Positions 18,368 to 27,830 are shown, counted from the first letter of the stretch. The stretch is DNA of 64,000 nucleotides from G963668345 sp965226215 (GCA_965226215.1 CBDDCH010000002.1:3348001-3412000), one strand, 5' to 3'. Notes: a model not told the origin generated them from the letters alone. Made by a program: numbers and translations.

Positions 18368-18670
18368 GTGGATCCCGCTTATGTCGTAAAATACGCCGAA
18401 CTCTATCGCCGCCATTGGTGGTGGAGATCCCGCGAAAAGCTGACTCTCAAATGGCTGGAACAGTTGAAACCCGAAAGCGGTTTCGGGCTCATCCTCGATG
18501 TTGGCTCGGGCTCGGGATTATTTCTTGAAGCCTTGTCACGTTTTGGCCAACCGGAGGGCGTTGAGGCGGATGGCGCCTGGGCGAAGCATCCGACTCCGGG
18601 GGCGGGTCGGGTGCACTACCGGCCGTTCGATGCGACGTTTCGGCCAAATCGGCGATACGGGCTTAGGTAA
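18368..18670 (+). pseudogene. Class I SAM methyltransferase, N-terminal remnant
   Basis: GTG at 18368, two bases after the glycosyltransferase stop. MDPAYVVKYAELYRRHWWW, then motif I as LILDVGSGSGLFLEALSRFG with acidic GVEADG. The frame ends at residue 100 (FRPNRRYGLR), well short of a full ~230-residue methyltransferase, and a new gene begins 15 bases later, so the C-terminal half was deleted. Together with the glycosyltransferase remnant this looks like the wreck of a glycan-modification operon. Confidence 0.75.
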
Positions 18671-18685
18671 GGGAGGTGACGCCTG

Positions 18686-19972
18686 TTGGTTCGTCTCCGA
18701 ATGACTGCGCCTATGAGGGTTGCGGTAGCTGGCTGGTTCACTCTCTGCGTGTTCGTAGGGGTTGTGCACCTTCGCGGTCAAACTACTCCCCAACCAAATG
18801 AGGCCACAAGCTTCGATCAGCGAAAAATCGAGTACCTGAAACGACTTCTTCCCTCGGTCGAGAAAGTCCGCAATTATATCGGAGAAGGCAAGTCGCCGTC
18901 CGAGGGCTATCACCCCAACGCCGGTTGGACTTTTCATCCTGAATTGGGCTGGGTAGTTCAGGACACTATCCGGCACGACGGCATCGAGGGGTCGCGGACG
19001 TTATACCGTTACGAGCCCAGCGGCGCCCGCCAAAGAATCAATTTCCCCAACGCCGTGGCTCGGATCCATACGTACGGCGACAGCTTCACGCACTGCGACC
19101 AAGTCAGTGACGGGGAAACTTGGCAGGAATACCTGGCCACTCATCTGGGCGAGCCGATCGAGAACTTCGGCGTCGGCGGATACAGCGTCTATCAAGCCTT
19201 TAGACGAATGAAGCTTGTCGAGGAGACGCATCCGGCCGAATACATCGTCCTCAATATTTATGACGACGACCACTATCGGAACCTCGACTCCTGGCGTAAC
19301 ATTCGCCTGCCCACGGCTCGCGAAGGGCCCCTGCCGCATGTTCGAGTTAACGTCGAAAAAGATGAGGTTGTTGAGGTTGATAACCTTTGCCCAACACCAC
19401 AGGATGTACACAGACTAAGAGACCTCGACTGGGTTGTCGAAACTTTCGGGGACGACCCAGGTTTGCTCCTAGCTCTTCTGGGGGAGGCGGGCGGGCGGAT
19501 TCCGGCCCAAGACGTCGCCGATGTGGCAGCCAAATTTGGAGTGCCGTACTCGGCCGGCGGACGAGCAATGGTTGATCCGGAAGAGTTGCGTCAGGTGCAT
19601 ACTCGAGCGGCGCTCTTCTCCACCATCAAAATCCTTGGAATGGTCGAGCGTTATATCAACGAGACCGGCAAGGAGCTCTTCGTCATTCTTTCCTACAGTG
19701 CGGAAGGCGTGAAGCCTCAACTGCTCGGGGAAGATCGGTTTGATCAGGTTCTTATCGACTATCTGAAAACCCGGGCGTATCCATGGGTCGACCTGAGAGA
19801 AGCTCACCTGGCCGAGTTCAAGACGTTCAATTTGGATGCCGACGCCTACCTGAAGCGCTACTACATCGGGCACTACGGCCCGACCGGAAACTTTTTCTGT
19901 GCCTGGGCCCTAAAGGATAGGCTTGTCGAGTGGCTTGATCCAAAGCCGAAGGCTTACCGTGACCAGGACTAG
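18686..19972 (+). CDS. SGNH/GDSL-like hydrolase, exported
   Basis: 428 aa from TTG 18686, which has GGGAGG nine bases upstream (ATGs at 18701 and 18713 are alternatives). N-terminal signal segment (VAVAGWFTLCVFVGVVHL). SGNH blocks: HTYGDSFTHCD (catalytic Ser), ENFGVGGYSVYQ (Gly), IVLNIYDDDHYRN (Asn) and a late D..., HYGPTGNFF (His). Such enzymes are often acyl- or acetyl-esterases acting on surface glycans; the adjacent glycosyltransferase and methyltransferase remnants fit that, but the substrate is not known. Confidence 0.75.
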   Translation: MVRLRMTAPMRVAVAGWFTLCVFVGVVHLRGQTTPQPNEATSFDQRKIEYLKRLLPSVEKVRNYIGEGKSPSEGYHPNAGWTFHPELGWVVQDTIRHDGIEGSRTLYRYEPSGARQRINFPNAVARIHTYGDSFTHCDQVSDGETWQEYLATHLGEPIENFGVGGYSVYQAFRRMKLVEETHPAEYIVLNIYDDDHYRNLDSWRNIRLPTAREGPLPHVRVNVEKDEVVEVDNLCPTPQDVHRLRDLDWVVETFGDDPGLLLALLGEAGGRIPAQDVADVAAKFGVPYSAGGRAMVDPEELRQVHTRAALFSTIKILGMVERYINETGKELFVILSYSAEGVKPQLLGEDRFDQVLIDYLKTRAYPWVDLREAHLAEFKTFNLDADAYLKRYYIGHYGPTGNFFCAWALKDRLVEWLDPKPKAYRDQD

Positions 19973-20144
19973 ACGTCGGCGTCGCCCCGAGCCAACTTTA
20001 AGTGAACCAAAGACATTCTGAGGGCGATAGGTATGGACGCAAGCCGAAAGTCCGTCGAGAGAAAAACGCTACACTCTGGAGAGTGAACAGCTACATTGTC
20101 CCAGCGGGACGCTTGCGGCGATGTGCTTTTGAACGGAGACTGCA

Positions 20145-20966
20145 ATGACTAAAAGACTGCTCATCAGCTTGACTGCATTTCTCATCGTAGTCCCCTTGCT
20201 TGCGCAGGAAGAGCGGCGTCCCAAGTCGCAGGAAGAAGGCGAGGCGCTACAAGCTCTTTTCGCGACGACAGATCCTGATGCTCGCATAGCAGCCGCGGAC
20301 GAACTCATCAAGAAATTCAAGAATACGGACTTCAAGGACATGGTGCTGTACATGGCGGCAGTGTCCTATCGGGACAAGAACGACTTTGTCAACATGATGA
20401 TCTATGGCGAGAGAACCCTAGACGTGAATCCTGACCACGTTCCCACGCTCGTGGAGCTAGCGTACGCGATTCCGATGAGAACGCAGGAGTTCGACCTGGA
20501 CCAAGACGAGAAACTCGCCAAGAGCGAGGATTACGCGAAGCGTGCACTGAGACTAATTCCGACGATGGCGAAGCTGAACCCAGCAACCCTTGACGAGGAG
20601 TGGCTACTCATCAAGAAGGATCTTATGTCACAGGTTCACGAGAGCCTGGGTTCAGTCGCCATGCTGCGGAAAGACTTTGCTGGAGCGGAAGAGTCGTTTC
20701 GGACCGCAATAGAGGTGGCGGACGAGCCGACTGGGGTCAAGTTTTTCCGGCTGGCGCAATCGCTTATGCGACAGGGCAGGTACGATGAGGCGCTCGAGGC
20801 TACCGATAGGTCGGTGGAAGCAGGAGGCCTCAGGAGATCGGATGGTCAGGATCTCGCTCTGCTGTTGAAGGAAGATATCGAAAAGGCCAAGCAGGCGGGA
20901 ACCAAACCTGCACCCGCCTCTAGCGACCCATTGCAGCCGAAGGTGGAGGTAGCGACTCAGCCATAG
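20145..20966 (+). CDS. Secreted TPR-type protein
   Basis: 273 aa, ATG 20145 with GGAG upstream. Signal peptide TKRLLISLTAFLIVVPLLAQ, then helical repeats resembling TPRs (DMVLYMAAVSYRDKNDFVN; SLGSVAMLRKDFAGAEESFR; RLAQSLMRQGRYDEALEATD). It ends with a Pro/Ala-rich tail. A generic periplasmic scaffold is inferred; it stands alone, with 170 bp upstream. Confidence 0.72.
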   Translation: MTKRLLISLTAFLIVVPLLAQEERRPKSQEEGEALQALFATTDPDARIAAADELIKKFKNTDFKDMVLYMAAVSYRDKNDFVNMMIYGERTLDVNPDHVPTLVELAYAIPMRTQEFDLDQDEKLAKSEDYAKRALRLIPTMAKLNPATLDEEWLLIKKDLMSQVHESLGSVAMLRKDFAGAEESFRTAIEVADEPTGVKFFRLAQSLMRQGRYDEALEATDRSVEAGGLRRSDGQDLALLLKEDIEKAKQAGTKPAPASSDPLQPKVEVATQP

Positions 20967-21024
20967 CTCCCCCCCTGGGGCGAATGGGCTTTCGGTTAAA
21001 GACCGTCCTGACGGCGATTAGCCC

Positions 21025-22017
21025 TCACTTGGTCCTTAGCTTTTCAAACAGCCGAAGGTGCTCTTTCGCTCGCTCAGGTTTGCCCATCTTCGTCAGCAGC
21101 TGGCCGATCTGGTAGTGAGCTTCTGCGTTCTGAGGATGCGCCTGGAGCACCTCGTTTAATTGGATCAGAGCATCCTCGAACTCTCCGACGGAAGTGAGCG
21201 CCATTGCCAATTTGACCTTCCCCCTCGGCCATGTTGGGTTCCGATCCAGCGCCTGCCGTAGGTACCCAATAGCTTCTCCCGGTTTTCCTTCCTTGATGCA
21301 TAAGGTTCCCAGATTGAAGTAAGGCCACTGTGACTTGACCGCCTGTTTTTGCTCCAAATCAATAGCTTTGAGGTACGCCTGCTTGGCCTGGCCGAACTCA
21401 GCGAGCGCCTCCTTGGTTTGACCAATGTGATTGAACGCCTTGACGCTATTGGGATCAAGCGTGACGGCCTTTTCGTACGCCGCAAGCGCGGCCGGCATGT
21501 CATTTCGAGTGAAGTAGAGCCTCCCCAACCAATAGAAGGCTTCCGTATCTCTGGGATCGAGTTCGGTGGCTCGCGTCATTTCCACTTCAGCCTGGCGTTG
21601 TCTTCCCAACATGAAATGGTTTAAGCCTAGGAGCTTGTAGCCCTTGCCATCGTCCGGTTCCTTATCGATGTAGGTAGTGATGATGGTCAAGGATTCTTCG
21701 TACCTGTGAGTGCTGAATAGAAGGAAGGCTTTCAGTAAGATTCCTGAAGGGTCTTGCGGGAAGAACTCCCGAAAACGATCGAGTGCTGCTTCTGCATTCC
21801 TAAAATCTTTCTGCTCGGAATAGCAGAGGGCCAGATTATGTTGCATAGGGGCAACTGCTATAGCCGATCTCGTCTGCCCCAAGACCTTCTGTGCGGCTCG
21901 GCACTTTTTCTCCAAAATCAGTTGTTCTGCTTGGTACCAGGAAGGCTCTTCAGCCAGCAGCGGGCATGTCACCACCGTCAGGGCCAATAAGAACGTCAGG
22001 CGGAAGGTCATACACAT
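21025..22017 (-). CDS. Secreted TPR protein, last gene of the receptor/copper-protein block
   Basis: 330 aa from ATG 22017 (frame open to a TTG at 22050 touching the previous stop). Signal peptide MTFRLTFLLALTVVTCPLLA, then about seven TPRs, e.g. AFYWLGRLYFTRNDMPAALA, AFNHIGQTKEALAEFGQAKQ, AHYQIGQLLTKMGKPERAKE. TPR proteins next to CRTAC1-type FG-GAP proteins are common in Acidobacteria, where they probably bind partner proteins in the periplasm. The tight link with the upstream gene suggests co-translation. Confidence 0.82.
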   Translation of the reverse strand: MCMTFRLTFLLALTVVTCPLLAEEPSWYQAEQLILEKKCRAAQKVLGQTRSAIAVAPMQHNLALCYSEQKDFRNAEAALDRFREFFPQDPSGILLKAFLLFSTHRYEESLTIITTYIDKEPDDGKGYKLLGLNHFMLGRQRQAEVEMTRATELDPRDTEAFYWLGRLYFTRNDMPAALAAYEKAVTLDPNSVKAFNHIGQTKEALAEFGQAKQAYLKAIDLEQKQAVKSQWPYFNLGTLCIKEGKPGEAIGYLRQALDRNPTWPRGKVKLAMALTSVGEFEDALIQLNEVLQAHPQNAEAHYQIGQLLTKMGKPERAKEHLRLFEKLRTK

Positions 22018-22050
22018 AGCCGTACGCGGACTCCAACTCCAGCGGAGCAA

Positions 22051-23046
22051 TTATTCCTCGAGCGAATAAAACATAAACAATCCCGCCATACCATCGATCT
22101 TGTGCGCCATCGGATTCTCGTAGACACTCGTAATCCGGTAGCTCTCGCCCGCTTGGACCGAGTAGCCTTCGCTGTCTGAGTACACCTCCATTGCCGCCGT
22201 CCCGGTGGCAGGATCGATCGTTCTATTCCCTTTCCAAACCCGCTTCTCACGAGCGACATCGTACAACTCCATCGACGTCGCGTGAGGGTGAACATGCGTT
22301 GCCATGAAATGGATCCTACCATCGAAAGGGAACTCGAAAGTGGTTTGCTGTTCATGCCGCCCTGGAGGCACGAAAAACAGGTGCGGCAATTGCACGCTGC
22401 GCAGTGTGGCGTAAAGACGGCGCAGAGGCTTCTTCAGATCCTTCTCCCGGATCAAGGTAAGCCTTACTCTCATCTCGACCTCCGCGGGACTGTCAGCTCG
22501 GTTGTTGAAAAGCGGCAGCCAGTGGAGGTCATCGTCGGGCGTTAAAAGTACGCCAAAGCCCTCGGGAAACCGGATCTCACGGGTAAAGCCGTCCGAATAG
22601 AGAGCGTCAAGTTTTTGGTTCAGGCCTTGCATCACCGGCTGATCAGAAACAAACGTATGGCAGACGTAGTTTTCCCGCGGCGGCCTGCCTAGTGAGTCAT
22701 AGATCTCGGTCTTGTATCCAAGGACCCAGACCGGCTCGCCGACCCGGAACTCCCGCGCCGTTCCCGCCTGCATGTACCCCAACACCTTCGCATCGAGTGT
22801 AAAGATTCCTGTTGAGAATTCAACCTGCCTCACCTGGCCGTAGTCACTGTGGCGGGAAGAAGGCTGAAAATCTGAAAGGATTTCAACTGCCGCGGCCTTC
22901 TGCCCGTGGATGGCCAGACACACTAGCGCGGCAGCCCAGATCGAGAAGCCACGAGCCGTTCCTACCATCGCTGCATTCCTGTCAGGAGGCTGACCGCGGC
23001 GGGGCCGCTCTCGGCACAGCTCCCGTACGTTCATTCTAGCGCCCAT
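22051..23046 (-). CDS. Secreted protein remotely like copper type II monooxygenase (PHM-like), paralog 1
   Basis: 331 aa (an ATG 26 codons in, MVGTARGFSIWAAALVCLA, is probably the true signal-peptide start). Conserved with the two genes at 25692 and 26600: NYVCHTF, DGFTREIRFPEGFGVLL, WLPLFNNRADS, LPHLFFVPPGR, MATHVHPHATSMELYDV, and KIDGMAGLFMFY at the end. The HxH followed ~70 residues later by Met in a hydrophobic strand is the layout of the Cu-B site of peptidylglycine monooxygenase. The sequence aligning with the Cu-A HY motif is FNN here, so that copper site may be lost. Function unproven. Confidence 0.6.
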   Translation of the reverse strand: MGARMNVRELCRERPRRGQPPDRNAAMVGTARGFSIWAAALVCLAIHGQKAAAVEILSDFQPSSRHSDYGQVRQVEFSTGIFTLDAKVLGYMQAGTAREFRVGEPVWVLGYKTEIYDSLGRPPRENYVCHTFVSDQPVMQGLNQKLDALYSDGFTREIRFPEGFGVLLTPDDDLHWLPLFNNRADSPAEVEMRVRLTLIREKDLKKPLRRLYATLRSVQLPHLFFVPPGRHEQQTTFEFPFDGRIHFMATHVHPHATSMELYDVAREKRVWKGNRTIDPATGTAAMEVYSDSEGYSVQAGESYRITSVYENPMAHKIDGMAGLFMFYSLEE

Positions 23047-23129
23047 GTCCAGTCCTACTGTGGCTGAGTGTTCAGAAGTTCATCGACCGCGGGCTCCTTA
23101 GCCGACTTCCTCTCTCATCGTCAGCTCGT

Positions 23130-24812
23130 TCACAGCGGTTCAACGACCGTTACGTATTGATCAGTCGCAACATCTTCGAGAATCTGCACCTTTCCCTGGG
23201 GCCAACGGACCACCACCCGGTCGACCTTGCCGCACGATCCCAGACCGAAATGAAGCCTCCCGTCATTGCGCGAGAGGTAACCACCGCCGTTCCGCACCCG
23301 GTCGAACTGCACCTGGCCACAGTGCTCGATCTGAACTTCCGCCCCGATCCCGTCCCGATTGCTCTGTTTACCCTTTAGTCTGAAGCCAAGCCAGCGATGC
23401 ACGGTCTTGCTGTCGTTTTCCAGCAGCACCGGCGTTCCCGCGATCGGAAGAACGACCACATCCATCCTACCGTCGTTGTTAAAGTCGGCCTGGGCGCCCC
23501 CCCGATACGAGTTTTCCGGCATCGAAGCGCGACCCGCCGGGTAAAACCTCCCCTTTCGATTCTCAAATACAGAGAACGGCTGAAAGTAGGTAGAGCTCGA
23601 GACCTTGTTAATTTCGGAATAAACGTGGCCATTGGCGAACCAAAGATCCTTGTCACCATCGTTATCTAAATCAGCAAAACTACATGCCCATCCCAACAAA
23701 GGTGTCGTTACCTCGGTTAGCCCCACATCAAAGGATGAATCCTCAAAGAAGCCCGACGAGTATCTTTTAAAAAAAGGGAAATAATCATCGGAAAACGTCG
23801 TCGTGACTATGTCCAGTTTGCCATCGTTGTCATAGTCTCCGGTCGCGATGCCCATATCCGCTTGGCCGTCCCCGTCAGCGTTAAAGGCGACACCATCTGT
23901 TAATCCTGACTCCTCAAATTGGCCATCTCCCAGATTATCGTATAAGTAATTGGGACCGGAATCGTTGGCAATGAAGATATCGACCTTGTCATCTTCGTTG
24001 AAATCTTCAAACACGACACCAAAACCGAAGCGGGCGCTTGCATCCTCGACTCCGGCTTTTGCAGTCACGTCCGTATAGGTGCCGTCCGCATTATTATGGT
24101 AAAGAATATCCTTTTCTCCCTTCAATTCGAGCGGGCCACAGAAAACGGACAGACCTTTATATTCACAAGGAGTTGACACCGGCTCTTCGAGAGAGATGGC
24201 ATGGATATCGAGATATCCAGCGATGTACAGGTCGAGGTGGCCATCGCCATCATAATCTCCAAAGGAACTGCCGGTGTGCCAGGCTACGTCTCGGCTCAGA
24301 CCGGCGGCCTTGCTGATCTCTGTGAACGTGCCGTCGCCGTTGTTCCTATAGAGAAGGTCCAGACCGATGGTAGTGATTAGGATGTCGAGGTGACCATCGT
24401 TGTCGAAGTCCGCGGCATTGGCCCCGGTGCCCCAGAACGGGTTGGAGAGTCCCGAGTCAGAAGTGACATCCTCGAAACGACCCGTGCCTAGATTTCTGTA
24501 AAGAAAGACCCCTCCCTGGGAGTTCGAAACCGGTTTGCCCGCCAATATACGCCTTAACTCCTCGACGGTCGAGCCGTTGACAAGAAGCAAATCGAGCCAA
24601 CCGTCATTGTCATAGTCCAACCAGGCGGCGCCGCTTCCGTTGACCTCGAAGATCCACTTCTTCTCCTCGCCTCCGCAGCGCAACTGGGCATCTAGTCCTG
24701 CCTCCGGAGCGACATTGCGGAAACTGATACCGGAGTTCGCCTCTAGTCCCGGCAAGATAAAAAGTACAATCAGGGCTAGAAAGCAGGGTGTCAGAGCTAG
24801 GCGCGTGGCCAT
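23130..24812 (-). CDS. CRTAC1-like FG-GAP repeat protein with ASPIC/UnbV domain
   Basis: 560 aa from ATG 24812 at the signal peptide MATRLALTPCFLALIVLF; the longer open frame upstream is not supported. At least six FG-GAP/VCBS blades with calcium-loop motifs (WLDYDNDGWLDLLLVNG, ADFDNDGHLDILI, FGDYDGDGHLDLYIAGY, GDYDNDGKLDIV, ADLDNDGDKDLWFANG), then an ASPIC/UnbV domain (GIGAEVQI ... GGGYLSRNDGRLHFGLG ... VVVRWPQGKVQ). A secreted beta-propeller for protein or glycan binding; biochemical role unknown. Flanked by PHM-like paralogs on both sides. Confidence 0.92.
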   Translation of the reverse strand: MATRLALTPCFLALIVLFILPGLEANSGISFRNVAPEAGLDAQLRCGGEEKKWIFEVNGSGAAWLDYDNDGWLDLLLVNGSTVEELRRILAGKPVSNSQGGVFLYRNLGTGRFEDVTSDSGLSNPFWGTGANAADFDNDGHLDILITTIGLDLLYRNNGDGTFTEISKAAGLSRDVAWHTGSSFGDYDGDGHLDLYIAGYLDIHAISLEEPVSTPCEYKGLSVFCGPLELKGEKDILYHNNADGTYTDVTAKAGVEDASARFGFGVVFEDFNEDDKVDIFIANDSGPNYLYDNLGDGQFEESGLTDGVAFNADGDGQADMGIATGDYDNDGKLDIVTTTFSDDYFPFFKRYSSGFFEDSSFDVGLTEVTTPLLGWACSFADLDNDGDKDLWFANGHVYSEINKVSSSTYFQPFSVFENRKGRFYPAGRASMPENSYRGGAQADFNNDGRMDVVVLPIAGTPVLLENDSKTVHRWLGFRLKGKQSNRDGIGAEVQIEHCGQVQFDRVRNGGGYLSRNDGRLHFGLGSCGKVDRVVVRWPQGKVQILEDVATDQYVTVVEPL

Positions 24813-25691
24813 CGTATTCAGGGTACCGCGGTGTTTCCTGACCGACGCGCTGGGGAGACTAGCAGCCCTTGGCGCTGTGGCTGTTCCGCGGGACTGCCTG
24901 CCCTTAGAGGGTTTGATGAGCCGGCGCCCGACGACCATACTGCCTCAGACGTCGAGAGGAATCTCGACGCGGCACGCTGAGAGCGTGCGCCACCAGGAGG
25001 GTCAGACGCTTTCATCAAAAGGCCGCGAATCTCAAAATAGAAATCCGCGCCACAAACTACAAACCAGCCGCAAGTCATTGATTCTCAGTAGGTTGTGCGA
25101 GATTGGGTTTGTTTCGTCGTTTTTGTCGCTCGTCAAGCTTGATGCCGGTCTCCGCAGTCTCCCCTTTCAGAATAGCGAGTGTGTCAAGTGTCTCCGTTGG
25201 ACGATGAGACGATTCGCCGGCGTCTTGGGCCGGGAAAAGAGAGTGTCCCCTTGCGCTATTTCCCCATTCAACCGCTCAAAAAACAGCAGGGCTGGGCCAA
25301 ACCGACAGCCCAACCGTTCGCGACACGGCACCCACCTCCGAACTGTCTTGTAAGCTGCCAGATCGATGGCGGTTATGAGGAATTGGCTTTGTTTGGTAAT
25401 TTCTTTGCTCCGTGGGTTCGTGGCTCTGGATCACCCATGATCCCGTTGGCCCCGAATGTTTCGGGTGCCCAATCACATTGTACCGCGCCAATCCAAGGCG
25501 ACGGCCCAGTAGTGACGTTAAGCTGCTTTTAATAAAGAACTTAGCTTAAATAACATAGCGGGCATGGAGGAGAAGCTGAAAGGCGTTCGGTCCCACCCCA
25601 GGCCTCGCGCGGCCGTTGAAGGCGACCGCGAGCGCCGGAACTAACCAGCGGGCGTGCGGGGCGCAGTACCAGGGTTCAGCAACCGGTTAGC
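24813..25691. other. Long gap with no recognisable gene
   Basis: 879 bp between the CRTAC1-like gene and PHM-like paralog 2. A REP-like palindrome occurs at 24972-24988. Short open frames show no family sequence and no ribosome sites. It may hold regulatory sequence for the CRTAC1-like gene or decayed DNA. Confidence 0.5.
24972..24988. repeat. REP-like palindrome
   Basis: GCACGCT-GAG-AGCGTGC followed by GCCACC; same family as the copies near 8583, 10221 and 59245. Confidence 0.6.
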
Positions 25692-26588
25692 CTAGCGGTC
25701 GGGTGCATAGAGGATGAAGATGCCGGCCATGGCATCGACCGGCTGCTCGGTGGGGTTTTCGTAAACCGCTACCAACTTAAAAAGGTCATCCGTCTCCACG
25801 GGATAGCCTTCGGGGCGGCTGTACACCGGCATTTCCACCAGCTTCCCATCTTCGCCCCTGGTGCCGACGGCTTTCCAGACCGACTCGTTGCGGGTGATGT
25901 TGATCAGCTCAAGCGACACGCCATAGGGATGGAGATGAGTGCCCATGGCGTGGATTTTACCCACGAACGGTAGCAGAAAAGAGGTCTCGCGGATGTCTTG
26001 CTTCTTTGGTGGAACGTAGTAAAGATGAGGCATCTGGACCGATTGAAACGTCGTGTTCAGCTCTTTCAGCCCGCCCGGCATCTTGCGAGCCGGAACCAGG
26101 TCCAAGGTTACCTTCATCGAGGCGTTGGCCAGCTCAGGATTCCGATTGTTGAACATCGGCAGCCAGACCGCCTTCTCGCCCGCCTTGAAGAAAACGCCAA
26201 ACCCCGGGGGCAATCTTATCCCTTCCGTATAGCCGTCGGAAAAGATTCCTCGCAGCTCATCATGAAAGTCATGTTTAGGGACTCTGCTTCCAAAAAACGT
26301 GTGGCACATAAGCTCCCGGTCGAGCTTCTGTCCGGCCGGGTCGGTCATTTCGACACGGTAGCCGACCAGCCAGTAGTCTTCCTCAAAAGGAAACTGGCCC
26401 ACGGATTGCATCTGTTGAAGAGTTCGGGACTCCAGGTTGAAAGGCCCGTAGTTTTGTACCACGGTTTCTTTGACAGCTTGGAGATCTGGCGTCTCCTGGC
26501 TATCGCGCGAAGTGAATTCTTGCGCCTTACCCGCACCCGAGACGCAAGCAAGAATACAAAGGCAGAGGCTGTAAGTCTGTTTCTGCAT
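25692..26588 (-). CDS. Secreted PHM-like predicted copper protein, paralog 2
   Basis: 298 aa; signal peptide MQKQTYSLCLCILACVSGAGKA. Shares every block with its neighbours: LMCHTFFGS, DGYTEGIRLPPGFGVFF, WLPMFNNRNPE, MPHLYYVPPKK, AMGTHLHPYGVSLELIN, SVWKAVG, EGYPVETDDLFKLVAVYENP, DAMAGIFILYAPD. The last blocks line up by eye with the Cu-B half of peptidylglycine hydroxylating monooxygenase (HTH...; GDIL..; DEMC.LYIMYY). It starts 11 bases after the stop of paralog 3, so both are on one transcript. Confidence 0.6.
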   Translation of the reverse strand: MQKQTYSLCLCILACVSGAGKAQEFTSRDSQETPDLQAVKETVVQNYGPFNLESRTLQQMQSVGQFPFEEDYWLVGYRVEMTDPAGQKLDRELMCHTFFGSRVPKHDFHDELRGIFSDGYTEGIRLPPGFGVFFKAGEKAVWLPMFNNRNPELANASMKVTLDLVPARKMPGGLKELNTTFQSVQMPHLYYVPPKKQDIRETSFLLPFVGKIHAMGTHLHPYGVSLELINITRNESVWKAVGTRGEDGKLVEMPVYSRPEGYPVETDDLFKLVAVYENPTEQPVDAMAGIFILYAPDR

Positions 26589-26599
26589 CGGACACTAGC

Positions 26600-27550
26600 T
26601 TAGCTAGGCTCTGGTGAGTAAAGAACAAAGATGCCCGCCATGGCATCGACCCGATCGCCGGTGGTGTTGTCGTAGACAACGATCACCTCGAAGAGGTCTC
26701 CGGTACGGACTGTATAACCTTCAGGGTTTATATAAATCGGCATCGACACAAGAGCGCCTTCTTCATCCCTGCGCCCCACAGACTTCCAGACCGGCTCGTC
26801 GCGGGTCACGTTGATCAGCTCGATCGAGACACCGAAGGGGTGGATGTGTGTCCCCATAGCGTGGATCTTGCCGGCAGGTAACTTGAAGGCGTTCCCACGG
26901 ACGTCCCGCCCGGGCGGCACAAAGTAGAGGTGTGGCACTTGAACGCTCAGCAGCGTGGAGTAAAGACGCCTCAACGGTTTCTCCAGATCTCTTTCTCGAA
27001 TTACGTGGATCTCGATCTTCATTCCGACCTTGGCGCGGCTGTCGCTGCGGTTATTGAACAGCGGAAACCACTGTAGGTCGTCGTGGGGGCCGAAAGGCAG
27101 GCCAAAGCCATCAGGAAGCCGGACATCCTGCGTGAAAGCGTCGGAATAGATAGCTCTCATCTGCTGGTCCTGCCGTTGCACAACGTCTGCATCGCCAAAA
27201 AAGGTATGGCACAAGTAGTTTTCCTGGGGCGGCTGACCTTCCGCGTCAACAATCTCGGATTTGAATCCAATAAGCCAGACGGGTTCGTTGAAGCGAAGAA
27301 CCTTCCTTGTCCCCTCCGGCGACTGGACGAGAGTGTCGGCCTGCAAGTCGACCAAGCCGGAGGAGAATTGAACCTGGCTGACCGTCCCGTAGGAACTCTC
27401 CCGATCCGAAGGTTGGAATTCAGTGAGCAGTTCTATCGCCAACGCGCCGCTCCCGCTCGCCGCCGTTAAAGCAAGCGGTATAACGCGACACGCCAAGCGT
27501 TGAAGACCGGATGTGATGGCTGATTTCACAATACCCGTCGTCGGTGTCAT
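26600..27550 (-). CDS. Secreted PHM-like predicted copper protein, paralog 3
   Basis: 316 aa. Signal-like region SGLQRLACRVIPLALTAASGS, then EFQPSDRESSYGTVSQVQFS, YLCHTFFGD, WFPLFNNRSDS, VPHLYFVPPGR, AMGTHIHPFGVSIELIN, DAMAGIFVLYSPE. It is closest to paralog 1 in the first third (EFQPS.R.S.YG.V.QV.FS is shared), closest to paralog 2 around the HxH site. The ATG at 27548-27550 lies in the terminal CATTTCTCACCAC of a 191-bp relic element, so the present start may have been supplied by that insertion; a GTG seven codons in is an alternative. Confidence 0.6.
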   Translation of the reverse strand: MTPTTGIVKSAITSGLQRLACRVIPLALTAASGSGALAIELLTEFQPSDRESSYGTVSQVQFSSGLVDLQADTLVQSPEGTRKVLRFNEPVWLIGFKSEIVDAEGQPPQENYLCHTFFGDADVVQRQDQQMRAIYSDAFTQDVRLPDGFGLPFGPHDDLQWFPLFNNRSDSRAKVGMKIEIHVIRERDLEKPLRRLYSTLLSVQVPHLYFVPPGRDVRGNAFKLPAGKIHAMGTHIHPFGVSIELINVTRDEPVWKSVGRRDEEGALVSMPIYINPEGYTVRTGDLFEVIVVYDNTTGDRVDAMAGIFVLYSPEPS

Positions 27551-27738
27551 TTCTCACCACTCGCTCATGAACGAGTCTTCAACCGCATCCGAATTATAGC
27601 AGCAGGCCCCCCGTACGCTTCAGCAATCTAGGCAACATGCAGCCCACGGAAGGACGTAATCAGGGCGCCTGAAACAGGTGTAAATCACAACGTCTCGGCC
27701 GGGCGCGGGGCCGCCCAACGATTCGGTTGTGAGAAATG
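27548..27738. repeat. 191-bp relic with IS1380-like ends
   Basis: Begins CATTTCTCACCAC and ends GTGAGAAATG, inverted over 10-12 bp and matching the inner part of the IS1380 termini at 12423/14143. No coding sequence inside. It occupies most of the gap between the TonB receptor and paralog 3. Confidence 0.45.
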
Positions 27739-27772
27739 GCCTCTAGACGGAAGTTTCCGGCAACCGAGAACG

Positions 27773-27809
27773 AAAAGGCCACCCCTCCCTTAGTGGAAGG
27801 GGCGGCCTT
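27773..27809 (-). terminator. Rho-independent terminator of the TonB receptor gene
   Basis: On the minus strand a strong GC-rich stem (AAGGCC.CCCCTtCC / GGgAGGGG.GGCCTT, short ACTAA loop) is followed by TTTT, about 22 bases past the receptor stop at 27831. It should separate the receptor transcript from the downstream copper-protein genes at least in part. Confidence 0.8.
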
Positions 27810-27830
27810 AACCGTTAGCAAAACCTCGCT

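Noticed and set aside
24813..25691. A hidden gene in the 879-bp gap
   Set aside because: Short frames on both strands have no ribosome site or recognisable residues.
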